From UBA11612 sp963976395 (GTDB lineage: Bacteria; Pseudomonadota; Alphaproteobacteria; Rhodospirillales; Rhodospirillaceae), in the NCBI GenBank assembly GCA_963976395.1, contig CAXBLG010000004.1, positions 1 to 64,000 of the forward strand: a DNA stretch of 64,000 bases. The letters are read 5' to 3'. Shown one piece after another: positions 33,510-42,989 of this stretch (positions are counted from its first letter, which is position 1; every line of letters begins with the position of its first letter). The notes under the pieces are model-generated. The model did not search any database. It had not been told where the DNA came from and saw only the letters and a list, made by a program, of their open reading frames with translations. A program made the position numbers and the translations under genes.

Positions 33510-35684
33510 TTAAGCTAGCTGCCGCTTCAAATCGCGCCGGTAGGCATGTAAGAGCGGTTCAGTATATCCGTTGGGTTGCGCCGTTCCTTTAAACACCAAA
33601 TCGCAAGCTGCCTGAAACGCGAGACTTGAGCCAAAGTTCGGCGCCATGGGCCGGTATTCGGGATCACTTGCATTCTGCTGATCAACCACCGCAGCCATGC
33701 GCTTCATGACCGTCATCACTTGATCTTCACTGCACACACCGTGCTCAAGCCAGTTAGCGATATGTTGGCTGGAAATTCGCAAGGTGGCGCGATCTTCCAT
33801 CAGCCCGACATTATTGATGTCGGGCACTTTGGAACAACCCACGCCCTGATCAACCCAGCGCACAACGTAACCGAGGATACCCTGGGCGTTGTTCTCTAGT
33901 TCCTTTTCCACTTCGTCTGCAGACCAATTCTGTCCTCCGGCCAAAGGAATTGTCAGAATATCGCGTAGAGATGTGGGCGTGCGTTTTGAAATTTCTTTCT
34001 GCATCTCGGCAACGTTCACCTGATGATAGTGGAGCGCATGTAAGGTCGCCGCTGTCGGCGACGGCACCCAGGCCGTGCTCGCACCGGATTTAGGATGAGC
34101 GATTTTGGTTTTCATCATGTCCGCCATCAGATCAGGCATGGCCCACATGCCTTTGCCGATTTGCGCCTTACCTTTAAGCCCACAGGCAAGACCCACATCA
34201 ACATTCCAGTTTTCATAAGCCTGAATCCATTTGGCGGACTTCATATCGCCTTTGCGTACCATCGGACCGGCTTGCATAGAGGTGTGAATTTCGTCGCCGG
34301 TCCGGTCCAAAAAGCCGGTGTTAATGAACACAACCCGGTTTCCAGCAGCGCGGATACATTCTTTCAAATTGACGGTGGTACGGCGCTCCTCGTCCATAAT
34401 GCCGACCTTTAAGGTATAGCGCGGCAGGCCCAGCATATCTTCGATCTTGCCGAAGACCGCATTGGTAAAGGCCACTTCATCCGGACCATGCATTTTTGGT
34501 TTCACGATATAGACCGAGCCCGCGCGGCTGTTCCGCTTCAAGCCTTTTCCCTGCAGATCGTGAAGGGCGATCAAGGAAGATATGATGCCATCCATGAGCC
34601 CTTCCGGTACTTCGCCGCCGTCTGCCAGCAAGATGGCTTCGTTGGTCATGAGATGACCGACATTGCGGATAAACATCAGACTGCGGCCGGGTACAATAAC
34701 CTCGCCGCCATCAGGTGCGGTGTACTGACGATCGGGATTGAGTGCGCGTTCAACCGCTTTGCCGCCCTTGTCAAAAGAGGCCGTCAGATCACCCTTCATT
34801 AGTCCGAGCCAGTTGCGATAAATGGCCGTTTTGTCTTCAGCATCAACGGCCGCAACAGAATCTTCGCAGTCCATGATCGTGGTCAGAGCAGCCTCTAGAA
34901 TAACGTCAGCGATTCCGGCCGAATCGGCTTTACCGATGGGATGGGCACGGTCGATGCGTACTTCAGCGTGCAAGCCGTTATTCACGAGTAAAATAATATC
35001 AGGTGCGGATGATGTGCCGCGATAACCGGCAAATTGCGCGGGAGTTTTTAGGGACGCGATGCGTCCATCCTGCAAAGCAATAGAAAGTTTGCCGCCACCA
35101 ACTGAATAGACAGATGCATCCACATGCGAAGCACCGTCGAGCGGAAAGGTTTCATCCAGAAACTGGCGCGCGCGGGCGATGACCTTAGCACCGCGCTTTG
35201 GATTGTAGCCTTTGTGAGGCTCCGCACCCCCTTCTGATGATATCGCGTCCGTGCCGTAAAGAGCATCATACAGACTTCCCCAACGCGCATTCGCAGCATT
35301 GAGGGCATAGCGTGTGTTGGAAAGCGGCACCACCAACTGCGGTCCGGCCAGGGTCGCAACTTCGGCGTCAACGCCGGTTGTCTCGATCGAGAAGTTGTCA
35401 CCCTCAGCCACCAGATATCCGATGTCCTGCAGAAATGTCTCGTAGGCACCGACATTAATCTCGCTACTGCGATGATCTTTGTGCCATGAGTCGATTAGCA
35501 CTTGCAGCTTGTCGCGTGTACTCAACAGTTTGCGGTTTTGCGGTGCCATATCTTCCAAAAGCACTGCTGTATTTTTCCAAAAATCATCGGCGGTAATGCC
35601 GATTCCAGACAGAGCTTCAGTATTGATGAAGTCGTAAAGAGTTTTGGCCACCTGCAAACCGTGGCTCGAGACGTATTGGGTCAT
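33510..35684 (-). CDS. glcB: Malate synthase G
   Basis: GlcB condenses glyoxylate and acetyl-CoA to malate. The 724-residue length and content fit isoform G: IMDCEDSVAAVDAEDKTAIYRNWLGLMKGDL, YTAPDGGEVIVPGRSLMFIRNVGH, KVGIMDEERRTTVNLKECIRAA (catalytic Arg region), NTGFLDRTGDEIHTSMQAGPM and GKGMWAMPDLMADM. The ATG at 35684 has GAGG upstream. Divergent from glcDEF, which makes the glyoxylate it uses, so the two operons probably share control. Confidence 0.96.
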   Translation of the reverse strand: MTQYVSSHGLQVAKTLYDFINTEALSGIGITADDFWKNTAVLLEDMAPQNRKLLSTRDKLQVLIDSWHKDHRSSEINVGAYETFLQDIGYLVAEGDNFSIETTGVDAEVATLAGPQLVVPLSNTRYALNAANARWGSLYDALYGTDAISSEGGAEPHKGYNPKRGAKVIARARQFLDETFPLDGASHVDASVYSVGGGKLSIALQDGRIASLKTPAQFAGYRGTSSAPDIILLVNNGLHAEVRIDRAHPIGKADSAGIADVILEAALTTIMDCEDSVAAVDAEDKTAIYRNWLGLMKGDLTASFDKGGKAVERALNPDRQYTAPDGGEVIVPGRSLMFIRNVGHLMTNEAILLADGGEVPEGLMDGIISSLIALHDLQGKGLKRNSRAGSVYIVKPKMHGPDEVAFTNAVFGKIEDMLGLPRYTLKVGIMDEERRTTVNLKECIRAAGNRVVFINTGFLDRTGDEIHTSMQAGPMVRKGDMKSAKWIQAYENWNVDVGLACGLKGKAQIGKGMWAMPDLMADMMKTKIAHPKSGASTAWVPSPTAATLHALHYHQVNVAEMQKEISKRTPTSLRDILTIPLAGGQNWSADEVEKELENNAQGILGYVVRWVDQGVGCSKVPDINNVGLMEDRATLRISSQHIANWLEHGVCSEDQVMTVMKRMAAVVDQQNASDPEYRPMAPNFGSSLAFQAACDLVFKGTAQPNGYTEPLLHAYRRDLKRQLA

Positions 35685-35836
35685 GCTGGCCTCTTTCTAT
35701 TTTCTCACAGCCCGCCGCAAACCGCCCGCCCACAGTTACAACAAGACTCGACAAATTGATGATAAATCGGCGCGCAGAGATACACCAGCAGCCCCGCACC
35801 TTCAATATGACCCCTTGCTACTAATTGGTATATATT

Positions 35837-35855
35837 GGCTCCCACGAGCCTTTTT
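35837..35855 (+). terminator. Terminator-like hairpin right before glcD
   Basis: GGCTC-CCAC-GAGCC is a perfect 5-base stem with a 4-base loop and is followed by TTTTT. It ends only 16 bases before the glcD ATG and just upstream of its GGAG box. Its position suits an attenuator, a 5' hairpin that stabilises the transcript, or a stop for an upstream transcript; the sequence alone cannot decide. Confidence 0.45.
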
Positions 35856-35870
35856 ATTTGGAGAATATAT

Positions 35871-37367
35871 ATGTCCGGGCTGCGGATGCCTGACCCCGAC
35901 GCCGACGTCATGGCCCGCCGTGCCGAAATTGCTGCGGCCTTGCGAACCATTCTGCCGACGGACAGCATAATCACAGCCGCAGAGTCACTCCGGGTCTATG
36001 AGTCCGACGGGCTCACCGCTTACAAACAATTGCCCATGATCGTGGCCTTGCCGGAAACAACCGAGCAGGTGGCGCAAATTCTCAAATATTGCACCGCGCA
36101 GGGCATTAAGGTTGTTCCGCGCGGCGCGGGAACCGGACTTTCCGGTGGGGCACTTCCTCTGGCAGATGCCATTACTCTCGGCCTTGCCAAATTCAACCGC
36201 ATTTTGGATGTCGATATCGAAAACCGGGCGGTGACCGCACAACCCGGCGTGACCAACCTTGCCATCACCAACGCAGTTGAACATGCGGGCTTTTACTATG
36301 CACCAGACCCATCGAGTCAGATCGCCTGCACCATAGGCGGTAACGTGGCGGAAAACTCTGGCGGCGTGCATTGCTTAAAATATGGCGTAACCACCAACAA
36401 CCTTCTCGGGCTGGAACTCGTCACCATGGACGGCGAAGTGTTGCGCATTGGCGGCAAGCATTTGGATAGCGACGGCTACGACCTTCTGGGTCTTATTACC
36501 GGTTCTGAAGGGCTGCTCGGCATCATCACAGAAGTCACGGTGCGCATACTGAAGAAACCCGCGTCGGCTAGAGCCGTATTATTGGGCTTCGACTCCAACG
36601 AGTCTGCCGGTGAGTGCGTCGGTCGAATTATCGCAAACGGCATTATTCCCGGTGGTATGGAGATGATGGATAAGCCCGCCATCCACGCCGCCGAAGACTT
36701 CGCCAAGGCCGGGTACCCCCTTGATGTGGACGCTCTACTGATCGTAGAACTCGACGGTCCTCAAGTGGAAGTCGATGAACTTCTCAAGAGAGTCATATCG
36801 GTGGCCAAGGACACCGGCGCCGTTTATGACCGCACATCTAAAACCGAGGCCGAGCGGCTGAAATTTTGGGCCGGACGTAAAAGCGCATTCCCCGCCATTG
36901 GCCGCCTATCACCCGACTACTACTGCATGGATGGCACAATACCGCGCAAGGCATTACCCCGGGTGCTGAAGCGTATGCGCGAGCTTAGCGCGCAATACGG
37001 ACTTGGCGTTGCCAATGTGTTTCATGCCGGCGACGGCAATCTTCATCCCCTCATCATGTACGACGCCAACAAACTGGGAGAGTTGGAAAAGGCCGAGGAC
37101 TTCGGTAGCGACATTTTAAAGCTGTGTGTGGAAGTGGGCGGCGTTCTGACCGGCGAACATGGCGTGGGTGTAGAAAAGCGAGACCTGATGCCGATCATGT
37201 TCAGCGAGGACGATCTGAAACAGCAGCAACGGGTGAAATGCGCGTTTGATCCAAACTCATTGCTCAACCCCGGCAAAGTGTTTCCTCAATTGCACCGCTG
37301 CGCCGAACTCGGCCGCTTGCATATTCACCGGGGCGAAGTGCGCTTCCCAAATCTCCCGCGCTTTTAA
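35871..37367 (+). CDS. glcD: Glycolate oxidase FAD-binding subunit
   Basis: GlcD is the FAD-linked subunit that oxidises glycolate to glyoxylate with GlcE and GlcF. The 498-residue protein has the FAD_binding_4 signatures VVPRGAGTGLSGGALP, DPSSQIACTIGGNVAENSGGVHCLKYG and GSEGLLGIITEVTV, and the C-terminal part HAGDGNLHPLIMYD and GGVLTGEHGVGVEKR. ATG 35871 with GGAG 7-8 bases upstream is preferred to a start 12 codons earlier that would overlap the hairpin. Confidence 0.95.
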   Translation: MSGLRMPDPDADVMARRAEIAAALRTILPTDSIITAAESLRVYESDGLTAYKQLPMIVALPETTEQVAQILKYCTAQGIKVVPRGAGTGLSGGALPLADAITLGLAKFNRILDVDIENRAVTAQPGVTNLAITNAVEHAGFYYAPDPSSQIACTIGGNVAENSGGVHCLKYGVTTNNLLGLELVTMDGEVLRIGGKHLDSDGYDLLGLITGSEGLLGIITEVTVRILKKPASARAVLLGFDSNESAGECVGRIIANGIIPGGMEMMDKPAIHAAEDFAKAGYPLDVDALLIVELDGPQVEVDELLKRVISVAKDTGAVYDRTSKTEAERLKFWAGRKSAFPAIGRLSPDYYCMDGTIPRKALPRVLKRMRELSAQYGLGVANVFHAGDGNLHPLIMYDANKLGELEKAEDFGSDILKLCVEVGGVLTGEHGVGVEKRDLMPIMFSEDDLKQQQRVKCAFDPNSLLNPGKVFPQLHRCAELGRLHIHRGEVRFPNLPRF

Positions 37368-37383
37368 TGTGCCTGAACCTCCT

Positions 37384-38607
37384 ATGAGCACAGCCTTGCG
37401 CCCGAACACCGCCATTGAAGTCGGCGAAATAATTGCCTGGGCTGCGGCCGAAGATACGCCGCTATCTATTGTCGGCCGAGGCACGAAGACTGGGCTTGGA
37501 AATGTAGCACACACAGAGCACACCCTTGATCTCGCTCACCTCTCAGGCATCACCCTATACGAGCCGGAAGAGCTGATTCTTCAAGCCAAAGCCGGGACGC
37601 CGATTGCGGAAATCGAAGCGGTTCTGACTGAAAAGAATCAGATGCTGGCCTTCGAACCCCCGGACCTTGGCCCCTTGCTGGGCACCGCGCCGAACGCGGG
37701 ATCCATCGGCGGCGTACTGGCCTGTAATCTGTCCGGACCACGGCGATTTAAGGCCGGTGCCGCGCGTGATCATTTTCTTGGGGCGTCAGCCTATTCAGGT
37801 CGGAGCGAACTATTCAAAGCCGGCGGCCGCGTCGTGAAAAATGTGACAGGCTACGATCTTTGCAAAATCCTCGCAGGATCGTACGGCACGCTGGCTGTAA
37901 TGACCGATGTCACCGTGAAAGTGCTGCCTGCGCCGGACAAAGTACGCACTGTACTTATCTCCGGACTTGATGATGACGGCGGATTGCATGCCATGACTCA
38001 AGGTCTCTTGAGCGCCTTGGAAATTTCGGGTGCAGCACACATTCCCGCAACGCTTACGCCTCGCTCCGGCGTTGACTACGTATCGCAATCAGGTGTTGCT
38101 TTAACTGCGCTGCGTATTGAAGGCCCGGCGGGATCAGTCGAAGATCGCTGTACGGCCTTGCGGAAACTGTTATCGGCGTACGGCGAAACGGAAGAGTTGC
38201 ACAGCCGGAACTCAACTGTGTTCTGGAAAGAAGTCGGCAATGTGTATTCCTTTGCGCACGAAAGCCGCGCGGTATGGCGTATTTCTGTTGCCCCGCAGGC
38301 GGGGGCCCGTGCCGGCGCACTCATTCGAACTGTGCCAAATGCCGAGTGCTATTATGATTGGGGTGGCGGCCTGCTGTGGGCCGCTGTTCCGCCGGAAGGC
38401 GATGTTGGGGCAAGCGCCATACGTAACGCCGTAGCGCAGGTTGGCGGCGGACATGCGACTTTGATCCGAGCGCCAGAAGACCTGCGAGGCGAAACAACCG
38501 TTTACCAGCCGCAAGAGTCTGGGATAGCCGCCCTTAATGCACGCCTTAAATCGGCATTCGACCCGAAGGGCATTCTAAATCCCGGCCGTTTTGCCGTGAG
38601 TGCATAG
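37384..38607 (+). CDS. glcE: Glycolate oxidase subunit GlcE
   Basis: 407 residues with a second, smaller FAD-binding domain (VGRGTKTGLGN, FEPPDLGPLLGTAPNAGSIGGVLACNLSGPRRFKAGAARDHFLG, GRVVKNVTGYDLCKILAGSYGTLAVMTDVTVKVLP) and the terminal FDPKGILNPGRF. It forms the flavin/electron path with GlcD and GlcF. The start is uncertain: ATG 37384 lacks a good ribosome binding site, and a GTG at 37369, one base after the glcD stop, is a fair alternative that would suggest coupling. Confidence 0.92.
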   Translation: MSTALRPNTAIEVGEIIAWAAAEDTPLSIVGRGTKTGLGNVAHTEHTLDLAHLSGITLYEPEELILQAKAGTPIAEIEAVLTEKNQMLAFEPPDLGPLLGTAPNAGSIGGVLACNLSGPRRFKAGAARDHFLGASAYSGRSELFKAGGRVVKNVTGYDLCKILAGSYGTLAVMTDVTVKVLPAPDKVRTVLISGLDDDGGLHAMTQGLLSALEISGAAHIPATLTPRSGVDYVSQSGVALTALRIEGPAGSVEDRCTALRKLLSAYGETEELHSRNSTVFWKEVGNVYSFAHESRAVWRISVAPQAGARAGALIRTVPNAECYYDWGGGLLWAAVPPEGDVGASAIRNAVAQVGGGHATLIRAPEDLRGETTVYQPQESGIAALNARLKSAFDPKGILNPGRFAVSA

Positions 38608-38615
38608 GGCCGCAC

Positions 38616-39917
38616 ATGCAGACTCATTTTACCCCCGCCCAGCTCTCAGACCCCGATACCGCTGAAGCGAATAGCATTTTGCGCAACTGCGTTCACTGCG
38701 GCTTTTGCACTGCCACGTGCCCCACCTACGTCCTGCTCGGCGATGAACTCGACAGTCCGCGCGGGCGCATCACCCTTATCAAGGACATGCTGGAAAACGA
38801 GAGGCCGGCAAGCAAAGAAGTGACGACGCACATCGACCGATGCCTGTCGTGTCTCTCCTGCATGACCACTTGCCCGTCCGGGGTGAACTATATGCACCTT
38901 GTGGACCAAGCGCGCGCGTATATCGAACGCTCCGGCACCCGGCCATGGTCTGAACGTCTGCTGCGCTGGATGCTCGCGGCGATTCTGCCGCATCCAAACC
39001 GGTTCCGAGTGGCGATCCTTGCGTCATGGCTGGCAAAACCGATGGCATGGGCTTTGCCTAAACGACTGCGCGCCATGGTGAGGCTTTCGCCAAGAGTGAT
39101 ACCTGCACCCTCTGCTCAAGATGCCCCGCAGGTCTTTCCGGCCCAAGGCGCTCGCAGCATGCGGGTCGCCCTCCTGACCGGCTGCGCGCAGCGCGTGCTG
39201 GACCCTGAAATCAACGCAGCCACAATCCGCCTTTTGAGGCGTCACGGCGCCGCGGTGGTGGTGGCAAAAGGCGCGGGCTGTTGCGGCGCCCTTACCCATC
39301 ACATGGGCATGACTGATCGCAGCCACACCTTCGCGGCGACAAATATCCGGGCATGGGTACGCGAGATGGACGCGGACGGGCTAGATGCCATCATCACCAA
39401 TGCGTCTGGTTGCGGGACGATGGTTAAAGACTACGCACATATGTTTCGGAATGACCCTGTGCTGGCGCGCGATGCCGAACGGGTTTCGGCAATCGCCAAG
39501 GACATCTCCGAGGTTATCGCGAATTTGGGAATCGAAAACGCCGCCAAGCCGGGGTCGCTGCGCATTGCCTATCAGTCCGCATGCTCGCTGCAGCACGGCC
39601 AAAAAATCACCGCAGGGCCACAGAGGCTTCTAAGGGACGCCGGGTTTGAGGTGGTTGAGCCAGCGGAGAGTCATCTGTGTTGCGGCTCGGCAGGAACCTA
39701 CAACATTCACCAGCCGGATATTGCTGCCCAGCTAAGAGATCGCAAGACAGCCACCCTGGAACGTACCGCGCCCGACGTAATCGCTTCTGACAATATCGGT
39801 TGCATGACTCAGTTGCGTACAGCCACACACATACCGATTGTACATACGGTCCAGCTTCTCGATTGGGCGACGGGTGGGCCGAAGCCTCCGCAAATCACGA
39901 ACGAACTTATGCGATAA
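38616..39917 (+). CDS. glcF: Glycolate oxidase iron-sulfur subunit GlcF
   Basis: 433 residues with two [4Fe-4S] motifs, CVHCGFCTATCPT (about 27-39) and CLSCLSCMTTCPS (about 77-90), followed by two CCG-type cysteine-rich domains (GCAQRVLDPEINAAT...GAGCCGALTHHMG and ESHLCCGSAGTYNIHQPD). It passes electrons from the GlcDE flavins to the quinone pool at the membrane. The gene starts 8 bases after glcE and its end overlaps the DUF1552 gene by 11 bases. Confidence 0.95.
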   Translation: MQTHFTPAQLSDPDTAEANSILRNCVHCGFCTATCPTYVLLGDELDSPRGRITLIKDMLENERPASKEVTTHIDRCLSCLSCMTTCPSGVNYMHLVDQARAYIERSGTRPWSERLLRWMLAAILPHPNRFRVAILASWLAKPMAWALPKRLRAMVRLSPRVIPAPSAQDAPQVFPAQGARSMRVALLTGCAQRVLDPEINAATIRLLRRHGAAVVVAKGAGCCGALTHHMGMTDRSHTFAATNIRAWVREMDADGLDAIITNASGCGTMVKDYAHMFRNDPVLARDAERVSAIAKDISEVIANLGIENAAKPGSLRIAYQSACSLQHGQKITAGPQRLLRDAGFEVVEPAESHLCCGSAGTYNIHQPDIAAQLRDRKTATLERTAPDVIASDNIGCMTQLRTATHIPIVHTVQLLDWATGGPKPPQITNELMR

Positions 39918-41241
39918 TCTCGCTGACGGATTTCGACGTTATCATCGACTTGGTGCCCCACTTATCTACAGGCACGCCCATAAGCTGCTGCAGGGTCAGA
40001 CCGATGCGGGTGATGGGATCTCCGTTGCCTTTAACGTGAATGCCGGATTTTACACGGCCGCCTGCTTTGCCCGCGAGCATCACCGGGATACCCACGACGT
40101 TGTGGGTTTTCGCGTATTCGGTATCCGAGTGAGCGAAGACCAGGGTGTTGTCGAGCAATATGCCATCGCCCTCTCTCAGGCCGGACATGGCGCCAACGAA
40201 CTCGCCCCACGCCGCCATGCTTTCTTCGATGAAGTGCGTGGCCTCCGGCTGATAGCCGAGCGCCTCGTCGATCTGCTCTTCATGCGTAAGCTGATGGTGC
40301 GTTGTTGCACGGCCGGCTTGACGCAGACTGGACGCTGAGTCCGAAAACACCACGTTGAAGACTTTGGTTTGATTGCAGGCCAGTGCCATCGCCAGAATCT
40401 CGGCCATCAGTTTGTGATTGCGGCGCGCATCGCGAATATCCGTCCCGACTTCGCTTTCCTCAGGCGCGGCCGACACAACGCAGGCCTCGGCCGGCGGCGG
40501 TTTTTCGAGCTGAAGGGCGAACTGCTGCTCGATCTGACGCAGGGACGTAAAATACTGATCGAGCCGCGCACGATCCGCAGCACCGACTTTTTTCATTAAA
40601 TCTGCGCGTTGATCGGCAACGGTCGAAAGAACACTTTTTTGCACCATCGCCCGCGGATCGGGTGTGAAATTCGCAGCATTCGGATCCTGAAACTCCGGTC
40701 CAAAAATCCGCTGATACAAAGCGATCGGTGATTCCTCGCTGGGATTCACGACGCCTGCGCCGCGGAAGCTGTAGCTGTCGCGCGGATTGCCCGTCGCGGC
40801 CATTTCGAGAGAGCGAAAGCGTGAGTCCTTGCCGATCTGCTCGGCGATCAGCATATCTACACTGGGGATGTCCGAGGTCCGTGAATCAGGGGCTAGGCCC
40901 GTCCGCAGACCGAGAGCCCCGCTTATGTGCGGGATATTTGTTTTGCCGTCGAGGCTGACACCAAAGCCGCTGAGAACGGAGACTTGATCCTTGAAAGGCG
41001 CGATGGCCTTCAATTCGTCGCCGATTTCATAGTCACGGCCTTCCGTGGTGGGCGTCCAGCGGAACGGGGTCATGCCGCAGCCCCAGAACCATGTGCCGAA
41101 GCGCACCGGCATGGGCGCACCCGACGCAAGGGCTGTGCCGTTGGTGTTAAGGAAACAGTCGAGGAACGGCAGCGCGACCGTAATCGCCGAGCCTCCCAAC
41201 ATGCCGCGAAGGACCGTCCGCCTATTTATGGAAGAGATCAT
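39907..41241 (-). CDS. DUF1552 protein, Tat-exported
   Basis: 444 residues. The N-terminus has a twin-arginine-like motif (NRRTVLRG) and a hydrophobic stretch, so it is likely exported folded. The body matches DUF1552: VRFGTWFWGCGMTPFRWTPTTEGRDYEIG, VLSGFGVSLDGK, HISGALGLRTGL and PSVDMLIAEQIG. DUF1552 proteins, known mostly from Planctomycetes, Myxococcota and some Proteobacteria, are usually next to DUF1592/DUF1588/DUF1585 proteins, as here. Biochemical role unknown. Its ATG overlaps the stop of the upstream lipoprotein by 4 bases. Confidence 0.8.
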   Translation of the reverse strand: MISSINRRTVLRGMLGGSAITVALPFLDCFLNTNGTALASGAPMPVRFGTWFWGCGMTPFRWTPTTEGRDYEIGDELKAIAPFKDQVSVLSGFGVSLDGKTNIPHISGALGLRTGLAPDSRTSDIPSVDMLIAEQIGKDSRFRSLEMAATGNPRDSYSFRGAGVVNPSEESPIALYQRIFGPEFQDPNAANFTPDPRAMVQKSVLSTVADQRADLMKKVGAADRARLDQYFTSLRQIEQQFALQLEKPPPAEACVVSAAPEESEVGTDIRDARRNHKLMAEILAMALACNQTKVFNVVFSDSASSLRQAGRATTHHQLTHEEQIDEALGYQPEATHFIEESMAAWGEFVGAMSGLREGDGILLDNTLVFAHSDTEYAKTHNVVGIPVMLAGKAGGRVKSGIHVKGNGDPITRIGLTLQQLMGVPVDKWGTKSMITSKSVSEIIA

Positions 41242-42941
41242 GACCTGTTCTCCTGTGGGGTTAACTCAGTCGCCGGATGACGCATATTGGTGTGTTGGAT
41301 CTCGCCCGCCTCACCGACCCGGTAAAACGCCGGACTTAGGGCGATGCGGCGTAGCATGTAGGTGAAATTGTAGCCGTTTTCGGCAAAATCAGCGATCAGC
41401 TGGGTACGCCATGCTGTTTCACTCGGCGCGAGCATCCGGCCGACCGCATAGCGGTACACATTATCAACGACGCACGACACCGTCGCCGACACGCCGCTCA
41501 AAACCTCGCCCAATTCCACGGCGTTGCGGAAGGACTTCCCTTCCAGCTCGCCGCTCGTATCAATCGCCACGCCATTTTCTGTTTCCCGGAACTGGCCGAG
41601 ACCATCGAATTTTTCAAGGGCAAGGCCAATGGGATCGGTGATCTTGTGACAGCCCGCGCACATGGGTTCGGACCGGTGCGCGGTGAGGCGCTCCCGCGCG
41701 GTTTTGTAAACCGGATTATCGGTGTTCTGAACCACAGAGAAATCAACGTCGTTGGGCGGCAGCGGTACTTTCTGGCACATGAGAAGTTCGCGCACCGCCA
41801 TTCCGCGCAAGGTCGCCGAACTGCGGCCCGGGTGTGAATGCAGGCCCACAAAGCCTATCTGGGTAACAATCCCGGCGCGCGGATCATCCGGCGCGAATTC
41901 GTAGGGTTCCCAGCCGTTTTCGGTGGCAACCGGGACACGATAAACAGCCCCGAGGGCGCGGGTCATAAAAGTCTGGCGCGTGGTGAACAAACCCCGGTAA
42001 TCGCCTTGCAGGTCGATCAAGTGGTGGGTGATAGTGCGTAGCGCTTGTTCTCTGGCATCGTTGGCGACCTTGAGACTAAACGCCGGATAGATGGTCGAAT
42101 CCTTGGCCAACTCGTCGAATTCCTCGAACCCCAGCATATCGGCAAAGAACGCGCGCACGCCGTCGGTGACGCGGGGCGAGGTCATGAGCCGTTCCACTTG
42201 CGCCGTCAAACCATCGCTCGTATCCAAATCGCCGCGCGCGGCGGCATCGAGCAGTTCGGCATCGGGCGGCGCGTTCCAGAGAAAGAAGCTGAGTCGCGTT
42301 GCTTTGGAATAGGCCTCAAGTTCGCGGCCATTCGGTGCAGCGGTCTCGACCCGGAACAGAAACTCGGGGGCAACCAGCAACCCCGCGAGCGCAAACTCCA
42401 GTCCTTCGTAAAATCCGTCGAGTTCCGCCGTAGCCGCACGCGCGACCGCCACCTGAGTATCGAGTTCCCTGTCCGTGAGCGAGCGTCGGTATAATAACTG
42501 CCCAATACGCCCGAGAACCTCGCGGGCGCAAACATCGTCCGCCTCGCCAATAGATGCGGGTACACATTGGACCAGCCGGTCACGATGCTCTTCGCTTACG
42601 GTTTGCGCGGCGATATTACGGCCGATGCTGTTGTACTGCTCGAAACCGGACGGGGTGACGGTCACCTGCGCGGTGCCGACCGCGATCAACCCTTCAGCGC
42701 GCACGTCGGGCTCGAACCGCCCGGCGACTGTGATATCCTCGCCGAAGATGTCGGCGATGCTTTGACGGTATTGCTCGGCGGTTAAGCGGCGCACCGTCGG
42801 CGGACCGCCATCCGTCGCAACTTCCACCACTGCGCCATCCTTGGCGGTATCGGACGGCACTGCACATCCCACCACAGTACACGCTGTAATGGCCGCGATA
42901 GCGGCGACACTGATCCGTTTTATATTTTGAAAAGCGATCAA
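41238..42941 (-). CDS. DUF1592/DUF1588/DUF1585-type lipoprotein with one heme-c motif
   Basis: 567 residues. TTG start at 42941 with AGGA 7 bases upstream; a lipobox (TVVGC) puts the lipidated cysteine near residue 26. The DUF1587-DUF1595-DUF1592-DUF1588-DUF1585 run is recognisable: VRRLTAEQYRQSIADIFGEDI, LYRRSLTDRELD, FLFRVETAAPNGRELEAYSKATRLSFFLWNAPPD, HSHPGRSSATLRGMAVRELLMC and CHKITDPIGLALEKFDGLGQFR. C428-AGC-H432 is a single heme-c site. Expected to sit on the outer face of a membrane and move electrons, with the DUF1552 partner. No substrate is known. Confidence 0.8.
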   Translation of the reverse strand: MIAFQNIKRISVAAIAAITACTVVGCAVPSDTAKDGAVVEVATDGGPPTVRRLTAEQYRQSIADIFGEDITVAGRFEPDVRAEGLIAVGTAQVTVTPSGFEQYNSIGRNIAAQTVSEEHRDRLVQCVPASIGEADDVCAREVLGRIGQLLYRRSLTDRELDTQVAVARAATAELDGFYEGLEFALAGLLVAPEFLFRVETAAPNGRELEAYSKATRLSFFLWNAPPDAELLDAAARGDLDTSDGLTAQVERLMTSPRVTDGVRAFFADMLGFEEFDELAKDSTIYPAFSLKVANDAREQALRTITHHLIDLQGDYRGLFTTRQTFMTRALGAVYRVPVATENGWEPYEFAPDDPRAGIVTQIGFVGLHSHPGRSSATLRGMAVRELLMCQKVPLPPNDVDFSVVQNTDNPVYKTARERLTAHRSEPMCAGCHKITDPIGLALEKFDGLGQFRETENGVAIDTSGELEGKSFRNAVELGEVLSGVSATVSCVVDNVYRYAVGRMLAPSETAWRTQLIADFAENGYNFTYMLRRIALSPAFYRVGEAGEIQHTNMRHPATELTPQENRS

Positions 42942-42989
42942 ACTATCGTCCTACACTTTGCTTCATTTGCGGTTTCGTTTGCGGCTGCC

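Noticed and set aside
35822..35836. GntR/FadR-type operator (TTGGTATA) before glcD
   Set aside because: The two halves are direct rather than inverted, so it is not a good match to a GlcC/FadR-type palindrome.
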